Source of the DNA: Moniliophthora roreri
Lineage: Eukaryota > Basidiomycota > Agaricomycetes > Agaricales > Marasmiaceae
Length of the DNA stretch: 64,000 nucleotides
Direction of reading: 5' to 3'
NCBI GenBank assembly: GCA_001466705.2
Contig: LATX02000001.1
Location: forward strand, 1,550,001 to 1,614,000
The first letter of the stretch is position 1. Each line of letters opens with the position of its first letter. The notes below the pieces were generated by a model. That model made no database searches. It was given only the letters and a program-made list of their open reading frames with translations, and was not told the origin of the DNA. Both the position numbers and the translations under genes were made by a program. This document shows positions 49,909-61,300 of the stretch, piece after piece.

Positions 49909-52140
49909 ATGTCTGCTCCTGCACCCCGAAAACGTCCTGGTCCCCCAGCTGCCCTCCATATCGACCTGCCGACCCAGGCAGAGCGTATTGCTATAGCTCT
50001 TGGCGATGCCTCTGCCACTTCTTCTGCAACCTCAGAAGAACCCTCGCCTTTTTCAGCCCATCCAAAGCCGAAATTTCTGAGGAATATGAAGAATTTGTCG
50101 CTTAATACCCTTTCGGCCCGTTCTTCGACTCTATCACTCAGAATTCCAGAGCCTCAGAGTTCTGCCAGTTCTACTAAACCAGAACTACAAAGTGATCAGA
50201 ATCTCAACCGGCGACCATCAGTTATATCTCTCCCAAATTCTGCGACCGCAAATCGACTTTTTCGCAAGGAGGAAGATAGTGTATCACCAACGGTGCCTTA
50301 TGCTGATGGCCCCGTGCAGATTCTTCCAGGCATTTGGCTAGGCTCGGAGGATAATGCCCGAGACATTCCAACGCTTTTGAAACACGGCATCAGGTCAATA
50401 TTGAACGTTGCCAAGGAGGTATCCAATCCCTTTGAGTCGACGGCCGCATCTACACAGCACCTACGTTCCACCGTATCTACTCCGAATCTTTACCAGGCTT
50501 CCAAAGCAGATTCGACCTATTATCCACCTCATCCACCGTCAGGTAGACCTGGCATGCACTATCTCAAGCTCCAATGGTCACACGGTCAACAGAATCTTGT
50601 GGCAGATGGGTTTCCATCTGCCATGGAATTTACTGATGCGGCTCAACAGCGCGGTGAGGGCGTCTTGATACAGTACGTGCATACTTCCATGTCAATCATA
50701 CAATCTCCTGAATTTTTGTATCCAAGCTGTCAATGCGGTGTTTCCCGTTCTGCAACGCTAGTCATTGCTCTTGTCATGCGAGCGGCAGCGGATCGTTCAC
50801 CCAATGTTCCTTCCGAAGTTTGGGCGCTCAAGGGCATGCAAGGTGCTTACGATCATGTGAAAGAAAAAAGCAAAACGATTGGACCCAACATGTCGTGCGT
50901 CTATGCCTACATTTTTCACCAAACCACATCTGAATTCATTTTGACGTCTAGCCTTATTTACCAACTACTAGAATACGAGAAAAAACTCAAGGGAAGCTGT
51001 GGCTCGCCCAATTCTGATATGTCATCCAATGTTGCCGAGGAAGAGGAGGAATGGGGTCGGCGCAGGCAGATGCTGGATGATGCAGAGTCGGACCCAGAGG
51101 AAGAGAGGGAAAGTTCCTTGGTCATGCAAGAGGCACAGGCTCTGGACAAGGCCATGGAAGATCGGGTTATTGCACGGAAGGCATCAGGATCTTCTATAGC
51201 CTCAACCTCGACGGGAATTGGTATGGGTGCCGCTTGGCGCAGTCGCTTTGGTAACTCCCGCAAGCGTACTGGCTCCATAGCCAGTAACGGAAGCGTCCTA
51301 AGCGAAGATTTAGTAGAGGAGGATGAGGAACAAGACTTGTTAGGCGTCGGAAAGGATTCTGGGGAGGACGGGACGACAAGTGCAGATCGCGAATTATCGT
51401 CCTCGTCAAACTCACCGGAAGAAGAGGAAGAAGTAATCTATGTACCATTGCGAACTTCCAAATCCACTTTCACACCAACGACCGCTCGCCCTCCACCTAC
51501 AGCGCCTGTTTGGAAGTCTTCATTCAATCTTCCACTGCCTGCTACTGCTATCAGGTCTACATTCGATCTTTCTTCTATGAGGACTCCCAAACCCAAAAGA
51601 CGGCCAGCTCCTCTGGGTCCCATACCGCCGTCACCCCCACCTATCGCCATCGTCACTGAGAACGATACCCCAGCGCCATTACCCAAGCCCACTCCATCAC
51701 CTCGTCCAAGAGCAGTATCTGCCTTCGTACCATCATCTCCGTCATTGGCACCCCCCACTCGGAAACAATCAGCAGGATCACTCGTGTTACCTCCCATGCG
51801 GAGTCGCACTACGTCCAGGAAACCAGCTCCGCCTCCACTTCATCTTCGAAGCACTGTCCTAAAGAAAACGGGCAAAGTTCCACCCTCGCAGGTCTCTACT
51901 CCTTCACAGACATTATTCGTCTTCCCACCTTCCCCAACACTCACCACCCGTACCCCATCCACTATGACCCTCACCTCCAACGTCTCCGGACCCGTTCCAT
52001 TTCCGTCGCTTAGCACGCCTCGGATATCCAGTTTCCGTGCTGACGGACGGACGCGCTCGTTCATCGGCCTCGCAGTGCCCCCGACACCCACTACAGCGTT
52101 CTCCAAAGTGGATGCGCGGGGCTATGTAGCCTTGGAGTAA
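49909..52140 (+). CDS. Dual-specificity protein phosphatase with a long disordered tail
   Basis: This is a predicted cysteine phosphatase of the MAP-kinase phosphatase/DSP type. Three exons join in phase, with introns at about 50673-50726 and about 50892-50951. Residues 1-135 are Ser-rich. The catalytic domain starts with PVQILPGIWLGSEDNARDIP and HGIRSILNVAKEV, has HYLKLQWSHGQQNL, and contains the HCxxGxSRS loop HCQCGVSRSATLVIAL with His 255 and Cys 256 created exactly across the first splice junction. YDHVKEKSKTIGPNMSLIYQ LLEYE closes the domain. Residues beyond about 330 are acidic, Ser- and then Pro-rich, with many SP/TP sites, as in docking or regulatory tails. The general acid Asp is not certain; QWSHGQQN lacks the usual D in the expected loop. 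Confidence 0.85.
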   Translation: MSAPAPRKRPGPPAALHIDLPTQAERIAIALGDASATSSATSEEPSPFSAHPKPKFLRNMKNLSLNTLSARSSTLSLRIPEPQSSASSTKPELQSDQNLNRRPSVISLPNSATANRLFRKEEDSVSPTVPYADGPVQILPGIWLGSEDNARDIPTLLKHGIRSILNVAKEVSNPFESTAASTQHLRSTVSTPNLYQASKADSTYYPPHPPSGRPGMHYLKLQWSHGQQNLVADGFPSAMEFTDAAQQRGEGVLIQYVHTSMSIIQSPEFLYPSCQCGVSRSATLVIALVMRAAADRSPNVPSEVWALKGMQGAYDHVKEKSKTIGPNMSCVYAYIFHQTTSEFILTSSLIYQLLEYEKKLKGSCGSPNSDMSSNVAEEEEEWGRRRQMLDDAESDPEEERESSLVMQEAQALDKAMEDRVIARKASGSSIASTSTGIGMGAAWRSRFGNSRKRTGSIASNGSVLSEDLVEEDEEQDLLGVGKDSGEDGTTSADRELSSSSNSPEEEEEVIYVPLRTSKSTFTPTTARPPPTAPVWKSSFNLPLPATAIRSTFDLSSMRTPKPKRRPAPLGPIPPSPPPIAIVTENDTPAPLPKPTPSPRPRAVSAFVPSSPSLAPPTRKQSAGSLVLPPMRSRTTSRKPAPPPLHLRSTVLKKTGKVPPSQVSTPSQTLFVFPPSPTLTTRTPSTMTLTSNVSGPVPFPSLSTPRISSFRADGRTRSFIGLAVPPTPTTAFSKVDARGYVALE

Positions 52141-52799
52141 TATGGCTACATGCACATATGCCATTGTGAAATGTTATGCTCTATGCTTCCCGCTCCAAGA
52201 AAGACACCATTCTCCAGTGCTTGTACATCTCTATCTCGCCATCCACAGTCCGATAGAAGAGTCTAAATTATTGCCTCATCAATCATCGGTTGTACTGTCA
52301 TCATTATCTTCACGCATACGCATGCATATTGGGTTCTCTGGCTTTGCTGGAATGGCGGTCTACCGCTCATCCTCGAATGTTTATTACGTTGTCGCGATGT
52401 CTTTCCATTTTTATTTCATCGACAACAGACTATGCTCTTCTATTCCTATATGCGAGGTACCCAGCGACATTCTTTACTGATTATGCCTGCATTGTTATAA
52501 TGGACTGGAATCTGTGCCCGCTTTTTTTTGTTGATCAAGGTTTTTAAACGCAGTTGCGCATTGTATCAATAATACTCACCTTCTTCTGCTCTGTTGATAT
52601 CAACCATCGTATCACTGCCATTCGTTTTTCTTTGCACATATTTTTTCTGTTCACTATCATCTCATAGCATTCTCCTCTGCTTATTTCATTTCATTTTTAT
52701 TCCACCTCTGCATCACCATACTCTTCTAAAGGAGTTACTGAAATATTAGCATTGTATTGGCGGTAAAAAATGCGAACGACATGGCGGAGATTTACACGA
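52141..52799. other. Convergent spacer with no gene seen
   Basis: About 660 bp of C/T-rich DNA on the plus strand between two convergent stops, probably the 3' UTRs. Nothing else was recognised. Confidence 0.4.
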
Positions 52800-54079
52800 T
52801 CAACCGAATATTTTCCCAACACCTTTTTGGACGGCTCCGGTGAGCAATTGTCCTCCAATGCCTCCAAGACTTCCGAGACCCCATCCAGATCCCATTGCTT
52901 GGTGAGCCCAACGTTGTTTTGCATCTCGGTCTCTTTGATAAATCGTTAGACTGAATAAAAAAGATGAAGGAAGGAGTACAAACGCGTATGTGAAGCCTAT
53001 GGCATTCGTGAAGTTAAAAATGAGGGCTAATATTACAATTGGTACATATCTAGTGCACGTATAAGTCAGATTGAACATTCAGGTGGAATAGCAAGCACAT
53101 ACGTGAATCCGAGCTTGACGAGTGAAACTAAAAGAAGTGCGGTCCATAGAAGAGGGAAAGTGTAGATCGCAATCTGCGTGTCGAATTTCAGTGAGTTTCT
53201 GAAAGTGTGTAGTCTGTAACGAACCCAAAACATCCTGCAGATAACTTGTCAGCTTGTCAGAGAGGGGAGAAAATGTGCTGAAGACCGTACTTTGAATCAA
53301 CGGGATTGGCCGGTCGGGACGGCTGTAGGCGTTTCAATAAGATGTAGGCATATGGAAGTCGGCACTCACGTCTCGACTTTCAAACACCCAATAGCTCTCT
53401 CCGTCATCATCGACCTGAATGCGAGTGAAACACTTGAACATGAGGGTACTGAAAAGTCTTCGTACCTGATTCCAGAAACGTAGTCCTACGAGCGTCCTCC
53501 CTGCAACATTCTGTACAGTATGTTAGAGCCAGTATCGAAATCGAACTAGATGTCACCAGCTGACCCGGCAGTTCCAAAAGTCCATGGCGAGGAGGACCAC
53601 AACGAGTACTGTCTAGAAGTGTCATGTCTTAATGGAAGTCTCTAGGAAAGTTCAGTTAAGTACTCGCCGATAGCACATAGTTATTGACGACATTCTCGGC
53701 CAGTAGATAGACTATAATGGCTGATATCCGGAAGAAGTAAAGGAAGAACAGAGCGACTGGATGGGCAGACTGAAATGTGACCCGATTAGCAACTATTCGT
53801 AGGGACTAGGTAGCACGTACTTGTCGAAATATCCCGGCTATCCCTTAAAGATTGTGTTCTTTCAGCCTCGGAAATAATGGATTTTTGCCTGCACTGACCA
53901 GACTCTGCATCACTGGGTGTCGAAGCCATTCGGGTATTATTCTCAGTTGCTCGATTTGTGGGTGTCAGTACAACCGGTTGACGCGCATTGGCGTTATGTG
54001 ACGAATCGATATTTCCTGAGACTTGTTCGGGTTCATCTGGTTCGATAGTGTTGTCGAGGAGAGGCGTCGACACGCTCAT
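52800..54079 (-). CDS. TVP23: Golgi membrane protein TVP23
   Basis: This is a predicted four-helix Golgi/late-Golgi membrane protein of vesicle traffic. From ATG 54079 it reads [20 protein letters not shown], a polar N-terminus, joined by an intron to [20 protein letters not shown]. It continues [68 protein letters not shown], and [20 protein letters not shown]. The end is [20 protein letters not shown], then a Gly-rich tail ending VGKIFG. The motifs [18 protein letters not shown] and D(S)..FW are the signature of the TVP23/FAM18 family. It shares a 68 bp divergent promoter with the membrane-protein gene at 54148. Confidence 0.92.
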
Positions 54080-54147
54080 CGCTGGCAGAGGTAAAGAGTG
54101 ATTACTGCACGTGGTATTTTGGGAGACGTGTACGGCGCCCTTTTCCA

Positions 54148-55713
54148 TGGACGACCATCCAGAGCCGGTCAGTAACTCTGAACATAACGCTTCTCTCCCA
54201 TACATCGCTCCAGTTATTCGCCAACTCGATGCTCTGTCTCAAGAGGAACTTGAAAGTGCTCTCTCAAACGATATTCTACGCTCACCCCAGACGATCGAGG
54301 ACAGAGCGCTCGCGGCGGCATTTGCTCTGTTGGTTCTACTTCAGTACCGGGACCAGAGAATACACCATCGAAGAGATTCTCTAAACCCTTGGGATCGCTG
54401 GTCCCAGGAACGCGATGCCGAGAAGGAGCTATGTGCCATAGACAAGCATTTGGAACGCGTGTGGGAACGGTTTCTGGATACCTATTGCAGCCCCAAAGAC
54501 ATCGAGGGCGTTCTATGGACCGCCTTTCCTCTTGAGGAGGATAGGAAGAAGCCTATTAGAGGCATGTCTCTAATTATTTCATTCAGTCACTTGGCTCATA
54601 TGTAGCTGTGGTCCAGTGGTAGATTTTTTTGTGGCAAAGAGTCCACCAACACATCTCCTTTCACACAAAGTCATCCAGTACAGTCTGTCCAACTACTGGA
54701 GGCGCGGACCCAGTCTCGATTTGACTAATATGAGGCACTACTTGACTACCAAGTACGATGCGTTATGTACACCACGGTAAGTTATTGTGGCATTGATCTC
54801 AAGAACGATGTATAATGACCTTCCACTTAGGGCCTCTCATGCAGCCGATCTTCTTTCACGGTTGATCTTCTTCGTGCTTCTTGCATCATACACTCTAGAC
54901 CCACCGCGTAAACCCTCCATCTATATCGCGTCATCAGAATACATTCACGTCCGAGAGATTCTCCTCATTCTCTTCGGGGCGTCTATTCCATGGGTACCGC
55001 TCGGGCTTCCCTTTGCCCTCACGACTCTCGCCTTCGCCTTTAAATTGCCATCAGTACCTTTTGCTGGCGATTTCTCCTTTAATGTCTTGCTTGTCTCCCT
55101 TTTCTTGCTTATTTTCCAATTTCATATCCCTGTGCCTCCGAGTCCAATCTATCTTTTCCCATTAGAGTCTACCTTACCGTTCATCCTATTGCTGTGCCAT
55201 AGGACACTTCATATGTTTACAAGAGTTTTTGCATTCTTCTTTCCAGCTCTCCTGATATCCTTCTACCTTTTATCTTTATCCTTAGCCGACAATTTTTTAC
55301 AGTTGCAAAACTCCGGTCCCGCGACTCCAATGGAGAGTAGAGGAAGCTTCCTCTTTTTTTCAGTCATCATCCTGATTCTCATAGGCGTATCTTTTTTCGC
55401 CTTGGCACCCGTTTCTCTTCCAAGTCCAGTTGCACGGCATGGGCAACTTTGGGACGTTTATTCTGGGCCGCTTGGGACAGCTGCTCGAGTCAACTTTGTT
55501 CGTGTCCTAATTTGCTATGCCGAGCCCTACCCATACCCACCGCCCTTCAATCTGGTGTACTTTACCTTCATTTGGGTCCCCCGGTCTGTACTTCGACTAT
55601 TGAACGTCACTTCGTCTATCGCTGTATTCGAAGCGTTCCGTCGAACGTTGTGGAGGATTTTAGTCGGCCCAGTGTTTGTTGTGGTCACCATTTGTACCCT
55701 TTGGCTCCCATGA
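54148..55713 (+). CDS. Polytopic membrane protein of unknown function
   Basis: Three exons (54148 to about 54568, about 54613-54777, about 54832-55713) splice in phase. The N-terminal 190 residues are soluble and helical: IAPVIRQLDALSQEELESAL, ALAAAFALLVLLQYRDQRIH, DKHLERVWERFLDTYCSPKD and GPVVDFFVAKSPPTHLLSHK. The rest has about six to eight hydrophobic segments, including DLLSRLIFFVLLASYTL, EILLILFGASIPWVPLGLPF, FNVLLVSLFLLIFQFHIPV, MFTRVFAFFFPALLISFYLL and LFFSVIILILIGVSFFALAP. The final segment is ILVGPVFVVVTICTLWLP. The layout, with a soluble helical front and multiple C-terminal helices, is reminiscent of channel-like proteins such as fungal TRP types, but I cannot show this. I do not recognise the family. 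Confidence 0.75.
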
Positions 55714-55907
55714 ACGTCTCCTGTACGTTCGGTGAATTTATACATACTTCTTTATCATTCACAGGGCTGAATTGTCCATAGGACACTCTAAATGACATCA
55801 AATATCTCTGATTCACACAATCCGAGTCCTTGCAGTAGTCTACACACCCATTCCACGAAACCCAGAACCTGAACTCAAATCCCAACACAGTGAAGAACGC
55901 ACGATAC

Positions 55908-57758
55908 CTAGATCAGACCGTCGACTCGATCCACGATTATTTTAACTACAGCTGGGCCGTGAACGGGGATATGATTTTCTTGGAATCCTTCTGGGTAGTC
56001 GACTTCTGGTTCGTTCGGGTATGTGTATGCCCTGCCATTAATGAGTAAATGAACATAGCAAGCACGAAGCTTCCACCCACGTATCATTCCAAACAGCAAA
56101 GTGGCTCATCCCGAGTGCGCGAGTTGTCCAGTGGTAATCATGGGCGAAACCACCAGGACAGAAGATTTCAATCACTGTAGATGCTCTGGTTGGAGGCATG
56201 AACACAAGGTGCGTAAGGCCTACGGTTGGGCTCGTGAGCTGATAGATGCATTATTTCAAAACATAAGGTGAACTCACCGTTTCCATGGACCCCCAACAAG
56301 ATCTACCATTACGCAATGAGTTCAAAGACGAAGCAAACGACGATGAAAACGCACGGTGGTCTTCGCAATGACTTGTAGCTGCTCATCCTTGCTCAGCTTC
56401 TCGGCCTCCATTAGGATCAACTCAATGCCTCTCCTCTCTGACATTTCTTGCAATGAATTTACCAGACTCTTGTGCGATTCTTCCGTCAACTTCCGCCTGC
56501 CACCGGCCTGGCGGCTGACATAGGTGACAACGATCTTCTCAGGCAGTGGCAGCGAGACAAGACTTGAGTCTATGGCGTGCATTGTGTCCAGAGTCTGCTG
56601 GAATTCACGATACATCTGCATCTCGCTCGCAACCCCTTCTTGCGCGCCTGCAAATCTCAACACGGCCGCCCTAACCGGCTCCCACCAACCACCGACTCTT
56701 TCACCTGCGAGTAAGCCCTGAAACTTCATGTACTCCCAAGCTTCGGACGCGGTTCTCTGGGTCTGACTACCGCAGAATGATCCACGGAAAGCAGCACTCC
56801 GGTCTACGAGCAGCACAAAGCCGGGGAAATACCAAGCTCTGGTCTGCGTAGATTTACCGTCGTTGCTCGACTTGACGCGGTCGTCCCAATCTTCTTGGCA
56901 TTCAACGGTTACTGAAGGATAAGCGGCACGAAGGAAGTACGCGTTAAAACCGGGATCGTCACGCCAGCCATCAGCATCTGAATGCACAAATGTGATACGC
57001 TGAATGGGACGTGGCGATGGAGGGTTGATTTGGTACGCGGCTAAGGGCCTATTTATGCTGGGTTTGGAAAAGGCGCCGTGCCAGAATGCTTGAACGCCAA
57101 AGATGAGTTCAGCGACAAAGTGGTAGTAATGGCGTAAAAATTGGCGAGGGTCATTGACGAGGAGCTGGGCTGACAAGTAAGCATGAGTTGTTTGAAATTT
57201 TGCCAAATATCTCACCGTGTCGCCGTCTATTGACACGATCTTGTTAGGATCATCCCATCGTTTCTTCGCCTCCTCTGGAGAAATAAACTCCATGTCTTTT
57301 GTTGTGGGTTCTCGCTGAGCGATATTTTCTGGCGTGTCTTCGGCAGGCAATCCTGTGCTTGTCATGAATCTGACTTCGGGAAAAGATTCGCGGTCGTCGG
57401 TTACGATGAAAAGGGTGCCATCTGACATGTAGAGATTTCGGAAAAGCGTGTAACCTGGAGCATGGTGGACGAGCACGGTTTCCGGTAGCTTTTGAGGAGA
57501 GTCGGTAGGAGTAAGTCTAGTTAAAGTAGGTTCTGCGACTGTTTTGGCAACGGTAATCGGCGAGTTCATTCTGGACGGAGGGTCCAGCGGTAAACCGAGT
57601 TCTGGATCATCCCCCGTGCCAGGAATATGCGTACTGAGGATGATTGAATCGTATGACGGTGGAGGTATCATGAACTTGGCACAAAAATTCATGATTGTGG
57701 CGCCTAGCACTATGAGTATGGCGTCCCTGGGAGAGAGGGAATGTCGGAATAGAGGCAT
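55908..57758 (-). CDS. Type II membrane glycosyltransferase, GT61/DUF563-like
   Basis: This is a predicted Golgi/ER glycosyltransferase. The N-terminus MPLFRHSLSPRDAILIVLGA TIMNF is a signal anchor, followed by a Pro/Thr-rich stem. The lumenal domain has HHAPGYTLFRNLYMSDGTLF, FQTTHAYLSAQLLVNDPRQF, LRHYYHFVAELIFGVQAFWH, DRSAAFRGSFCG and LPEKIVVTYVSRQAGGRRKL. After a frame-keeping intron it reads VLLGVHGNGLTHLVFMPPTR and STVIEIFCPGGFAHDYHWTT. The His-Tyr-His-Phe region and the GVHGNGLTHL motif near the C-terminus are typical of GT61 (DUF563) enzymes. Relatives transfer xylose or N-acetylglucosamine; the substrate here is unknown. The final exon (YTYPNEPEVDYPEGFQENHI) ends at 55908. Confidence 0.82.
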
Positions 57759-58381
57759 TGTGGGAGTAGGGGTGGTGGTAGTGGGGATATGGAGAGTGGC
57801 TAACTTCGCAAGTAAGCTCTAGGTCTGGATTTATCATTTAATTTTTAGCTGGCTTTGAACTTTCATACGTACCTAATCCAGAAAAGGCAGAGTCCTGGCA
57901 CGAGTTTGTACTTGCCCTCATCGATTTTTGAGGCGATGCGCCTCGTTATTTTTCTTTTCTCAGAGTGGCCGAGACAATAGCAGTAGAGAATCCCAGCTTG
58001 ATGGACCAGGAAAGAGACGAACCTAAGTAAATTTGACAACAAGTAAAATTTCCGGAGGACATTTTCTCAGTAACCTTAACAGAGCTTTAGCAGAACTTTA
58101 AGTGATGAAGAAATCGATTAGCGAGCACCGAACGCAACATGCGGAAAACGGGATGGACGGAGGAGTACATGCCTTGCATGCACCCCATTCTGCTGGTCCG
58201 TGCGTCACTCGAAGTCCCATGACCGGCAAGCGTCGATAAGCTCAAGATCAACACCCGGCTGAGAGATAGGCAAACGTCAAAAGTTGAAATAACTTCAAGT
58301 TATCTCGGAATCCCGACGTCCGTTAAATTCCACAAATGTTGCAGCAGCTCTGAAATCCTTTTTCTAATTCCAACTTCAGCC
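57759..58381. promoter_or_regulatory. Divergent upstream region of the GT61-like and hydantoinase genes
   Basis: About 620 bp between two divergent start codons, with no coding signal and no obvious TATA box close to either start. It contains a run of AAGTTATC-like direct motifs near 58290. Nothing was assigned. Confidence 0.35.
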
Positions 58382-61300
58382 ATGTATCGCATTGGCGTAG
58401 ACGTGGGTGGAACTAACACAGTAAGATCCCAGAATTTGATTGGGAGCAGCTTGACTGATCACAATCATCCCACAGGACAGTGTTCTCCTCGATATCCGGC
58501 CTCACAAAATCAATGACTTGAGGAATAGGGGGGTCGTCGCGTTTTATAAGCATCCGACAACTCCTAATGTCACCGACGGTATCGAGTTGGCTGTGAAGAA
58601 AGTGTTGGATGAGAGCGGTGTCAAAAGAGAAGAGGTGTTGAGTTTGACAATTGGAACTACGGTACGCATCATTGCGTTTATGATAGGCGAATCTTACTTT
58701 GGAAGGATGTGCAGCACTTCATAAATGCAGTTGTGCAATCAGACTCTTCAAGGCTTTCCAAAGTGGCAGTCATTCGACTGGCTGCTCCATATACCATCGA
58801 ATGCCCAGCGGTTAGCCCCTCCTTCCTATCATATTTCAAATCACTGATTTCTTTCAGTTCATTGACTTTCCCGCCCACCTTGAAAGAGTAATGAATGGAC
58901 ATACTGCCATCATTTCGGGCGGCCTGCAAATGTGTGTCCGTCTTATTCCTTCTGAATATCTGATTCACGCGTATTTGATAGCGATGGTCGAACTATCAAT
59001 CCAATCGTTGAATCGGAGCTCGTTGAGCAAGCCGAAATCATCAAGGCAAAGGGAATCAAGGACGTCGTATTAGTCGGTGTTTGTATGTCCATCCTGATTC
59101 TCTACCCCTCTTTGAGGTCATGCTCATAACGCTTGCACGTTAGTCTCCCCGCTGGATGTTTCTGGAGATCATGAATATACGGCTCGGGACATTCTGAGGC
59201 GTCATTTGGGAGATTCATACAATGTTGTCTGTTCCAGAGATGGTGCGTCAAACTGCACATGGATACGCGCAAACTAATGCCCTTGTCTCAGTCGGTCAAG
59301 TTGGTCTTCTCGAGCGTGAGAATGCGTCAATTCTGAACGCGTCCATCTCTTCGTTCGCCCAGCGGACTGTCAAGGGATTCCAAGATGCAATGAAGAGGCT
59401 CGGATTGAGGTGTCCTCTATACATCACACAAGTAGCGTTACTACACATTTCACTCCTGCATCTGCGATCTCACCAATTATTACCCTAGAACGATGGTACT
59501 CTTACGACAGCAGCATCCGCCGCCCGTCTACCAATCAGAACGTTCTCCTCTGGTGCAACCAATTCCATGCGCGGTGCAAGCTTCTTGGCAGGTGTCGGGC
59601 TGACCACTGGTAATCACTCGTCTTTCAGCTCATGCATGTTCATTGAATACTTATGGGGACGTGTACAGGTTCTGGGAAAGCAATGCTTGTTGCAGATGTC
59701 GGTGGAACCACGACAGATTGCGGGGTACTATTACCAAGTGGCTTTCCAAGACAGGCTGCGACCTTTATCGAAGGTGCGTATCTCAACTAGGTACATCATT
59801 AGTGGTTCTGAGCATGCTCTCATCACGTAGTTGGCGGAGTACGGACCAAGTGAGTTATCCTTCATCGTCATAGAAGTTTCCTGACGATGTCATAGTTTTG
59901 CAATGCCAGACCTCCACTCTGTCGGCTTGGGGGGTGGCTCTCGCGTACGCGTCTCAGAAGGCAAAGTCACAGTGGGCCCTGACTCGGTCGGGCACTATTT
60001 AACGCGAGACGCACTCTGCTTCGGAGGTTCTGTTCTGACAGCAACAGATATCTGCGTGCGCGCTGGCGCCGCCGACATAGAAGTGCAAGGGGATGCTAGA
60101 GCGCGCGTCGAGGAAATTTCCGAAGAAGTCGTCAAAAAGGCGAAGGTTCAGATGCGGAAGATGTTTGAGGTTCGTTTGTCGACTCGAATTTGGAAGACAA
60201 TGCTAATCCGATTATGTCTAAAGAACCTCGTGGACAGAATGAAGACATCTCCTGAAGACTGTACCTTGCTCCTTGTTGGTGGAGGTTCCATTCTCGCTCC
60301 CGAGAAGATTGAGGGTGTCAGCGAGATCATTACACCCCCATATCACAGTGTTGCTAATGCCGTTGGCGCTGCCATCGCTAACGTATCTGGCGAGGTCGAC
60401 ACCATTGAAGTACTTCAGGGCAGGTCTCTTCCTGATGTCCTCGAACGAATCAAAACCGAGGCCAGGAGAAAGTGTGTCGAGACTGGCGCCAAGCAGGAGA
60501 GTGTCAAGGTTGTCGAGGTGCAGGTGCTACCCGTCCAGTATGTGACGAACCAGGCTACGAGGATTATAGTGAGAGCCATAGGAGAAATTGGAGACGCCTC
60601 TCCGGAAAAGGTGATGGTATCATGTGAGGACTGTCTTGTGGACCATGAGACAGATTGGCCAGAGACGGCTGCTGATACACCACCGCCCTCAATGACGCCG
60701 AGGGAGGAAGAGGAGTCGGTCAATTATGAGACTTACCAACCACTCATCAAAGATGGTATATGGTATCTTTCGGAGACGGATTTGGCCTTCATCATGGAAG
60801 GTTGTGGAATCTTGGGTACAGGTGGAGGTCGGATTTCTTTCGCAAGGGTAATTCCATACATATCACTGACCGCACCTTCCTACTAGGTGGCACACCGTAT
60901 CCCGCATACCTCATGTGCAGAGCCATTCTTCGCAACGGTGGTTCTATACGTATCATTGACCACACCTCCCTACCTGATGGTGCGGAGATTGTGAGAGGTT
61001 GTATAATGGGCTCACCAAGTGTTAGCGGAGAAAGGGTAATGGGAGGTTTACCCATTGTTGAGGCGGGCAGAGAACTGAGAAAGTTCATGGGCGTCGGAGA
61101 GTACCAAGCGACAATTTGCGACGAAATCGGTGGTGGGAATGGAATGAAGTCGCTCATCACCTCTTTGTGCGTGCCTTCTCCTTGGGAGCTATATTGTGTT
61201 TCATGGGTGACATGACGCAGCTACTACAACCTTCCAGCACTCGATGCTGATCTTATGGGACGAGGTGGGCTGTACTCTTTCTGGTCCTTATCCAGTAGTA

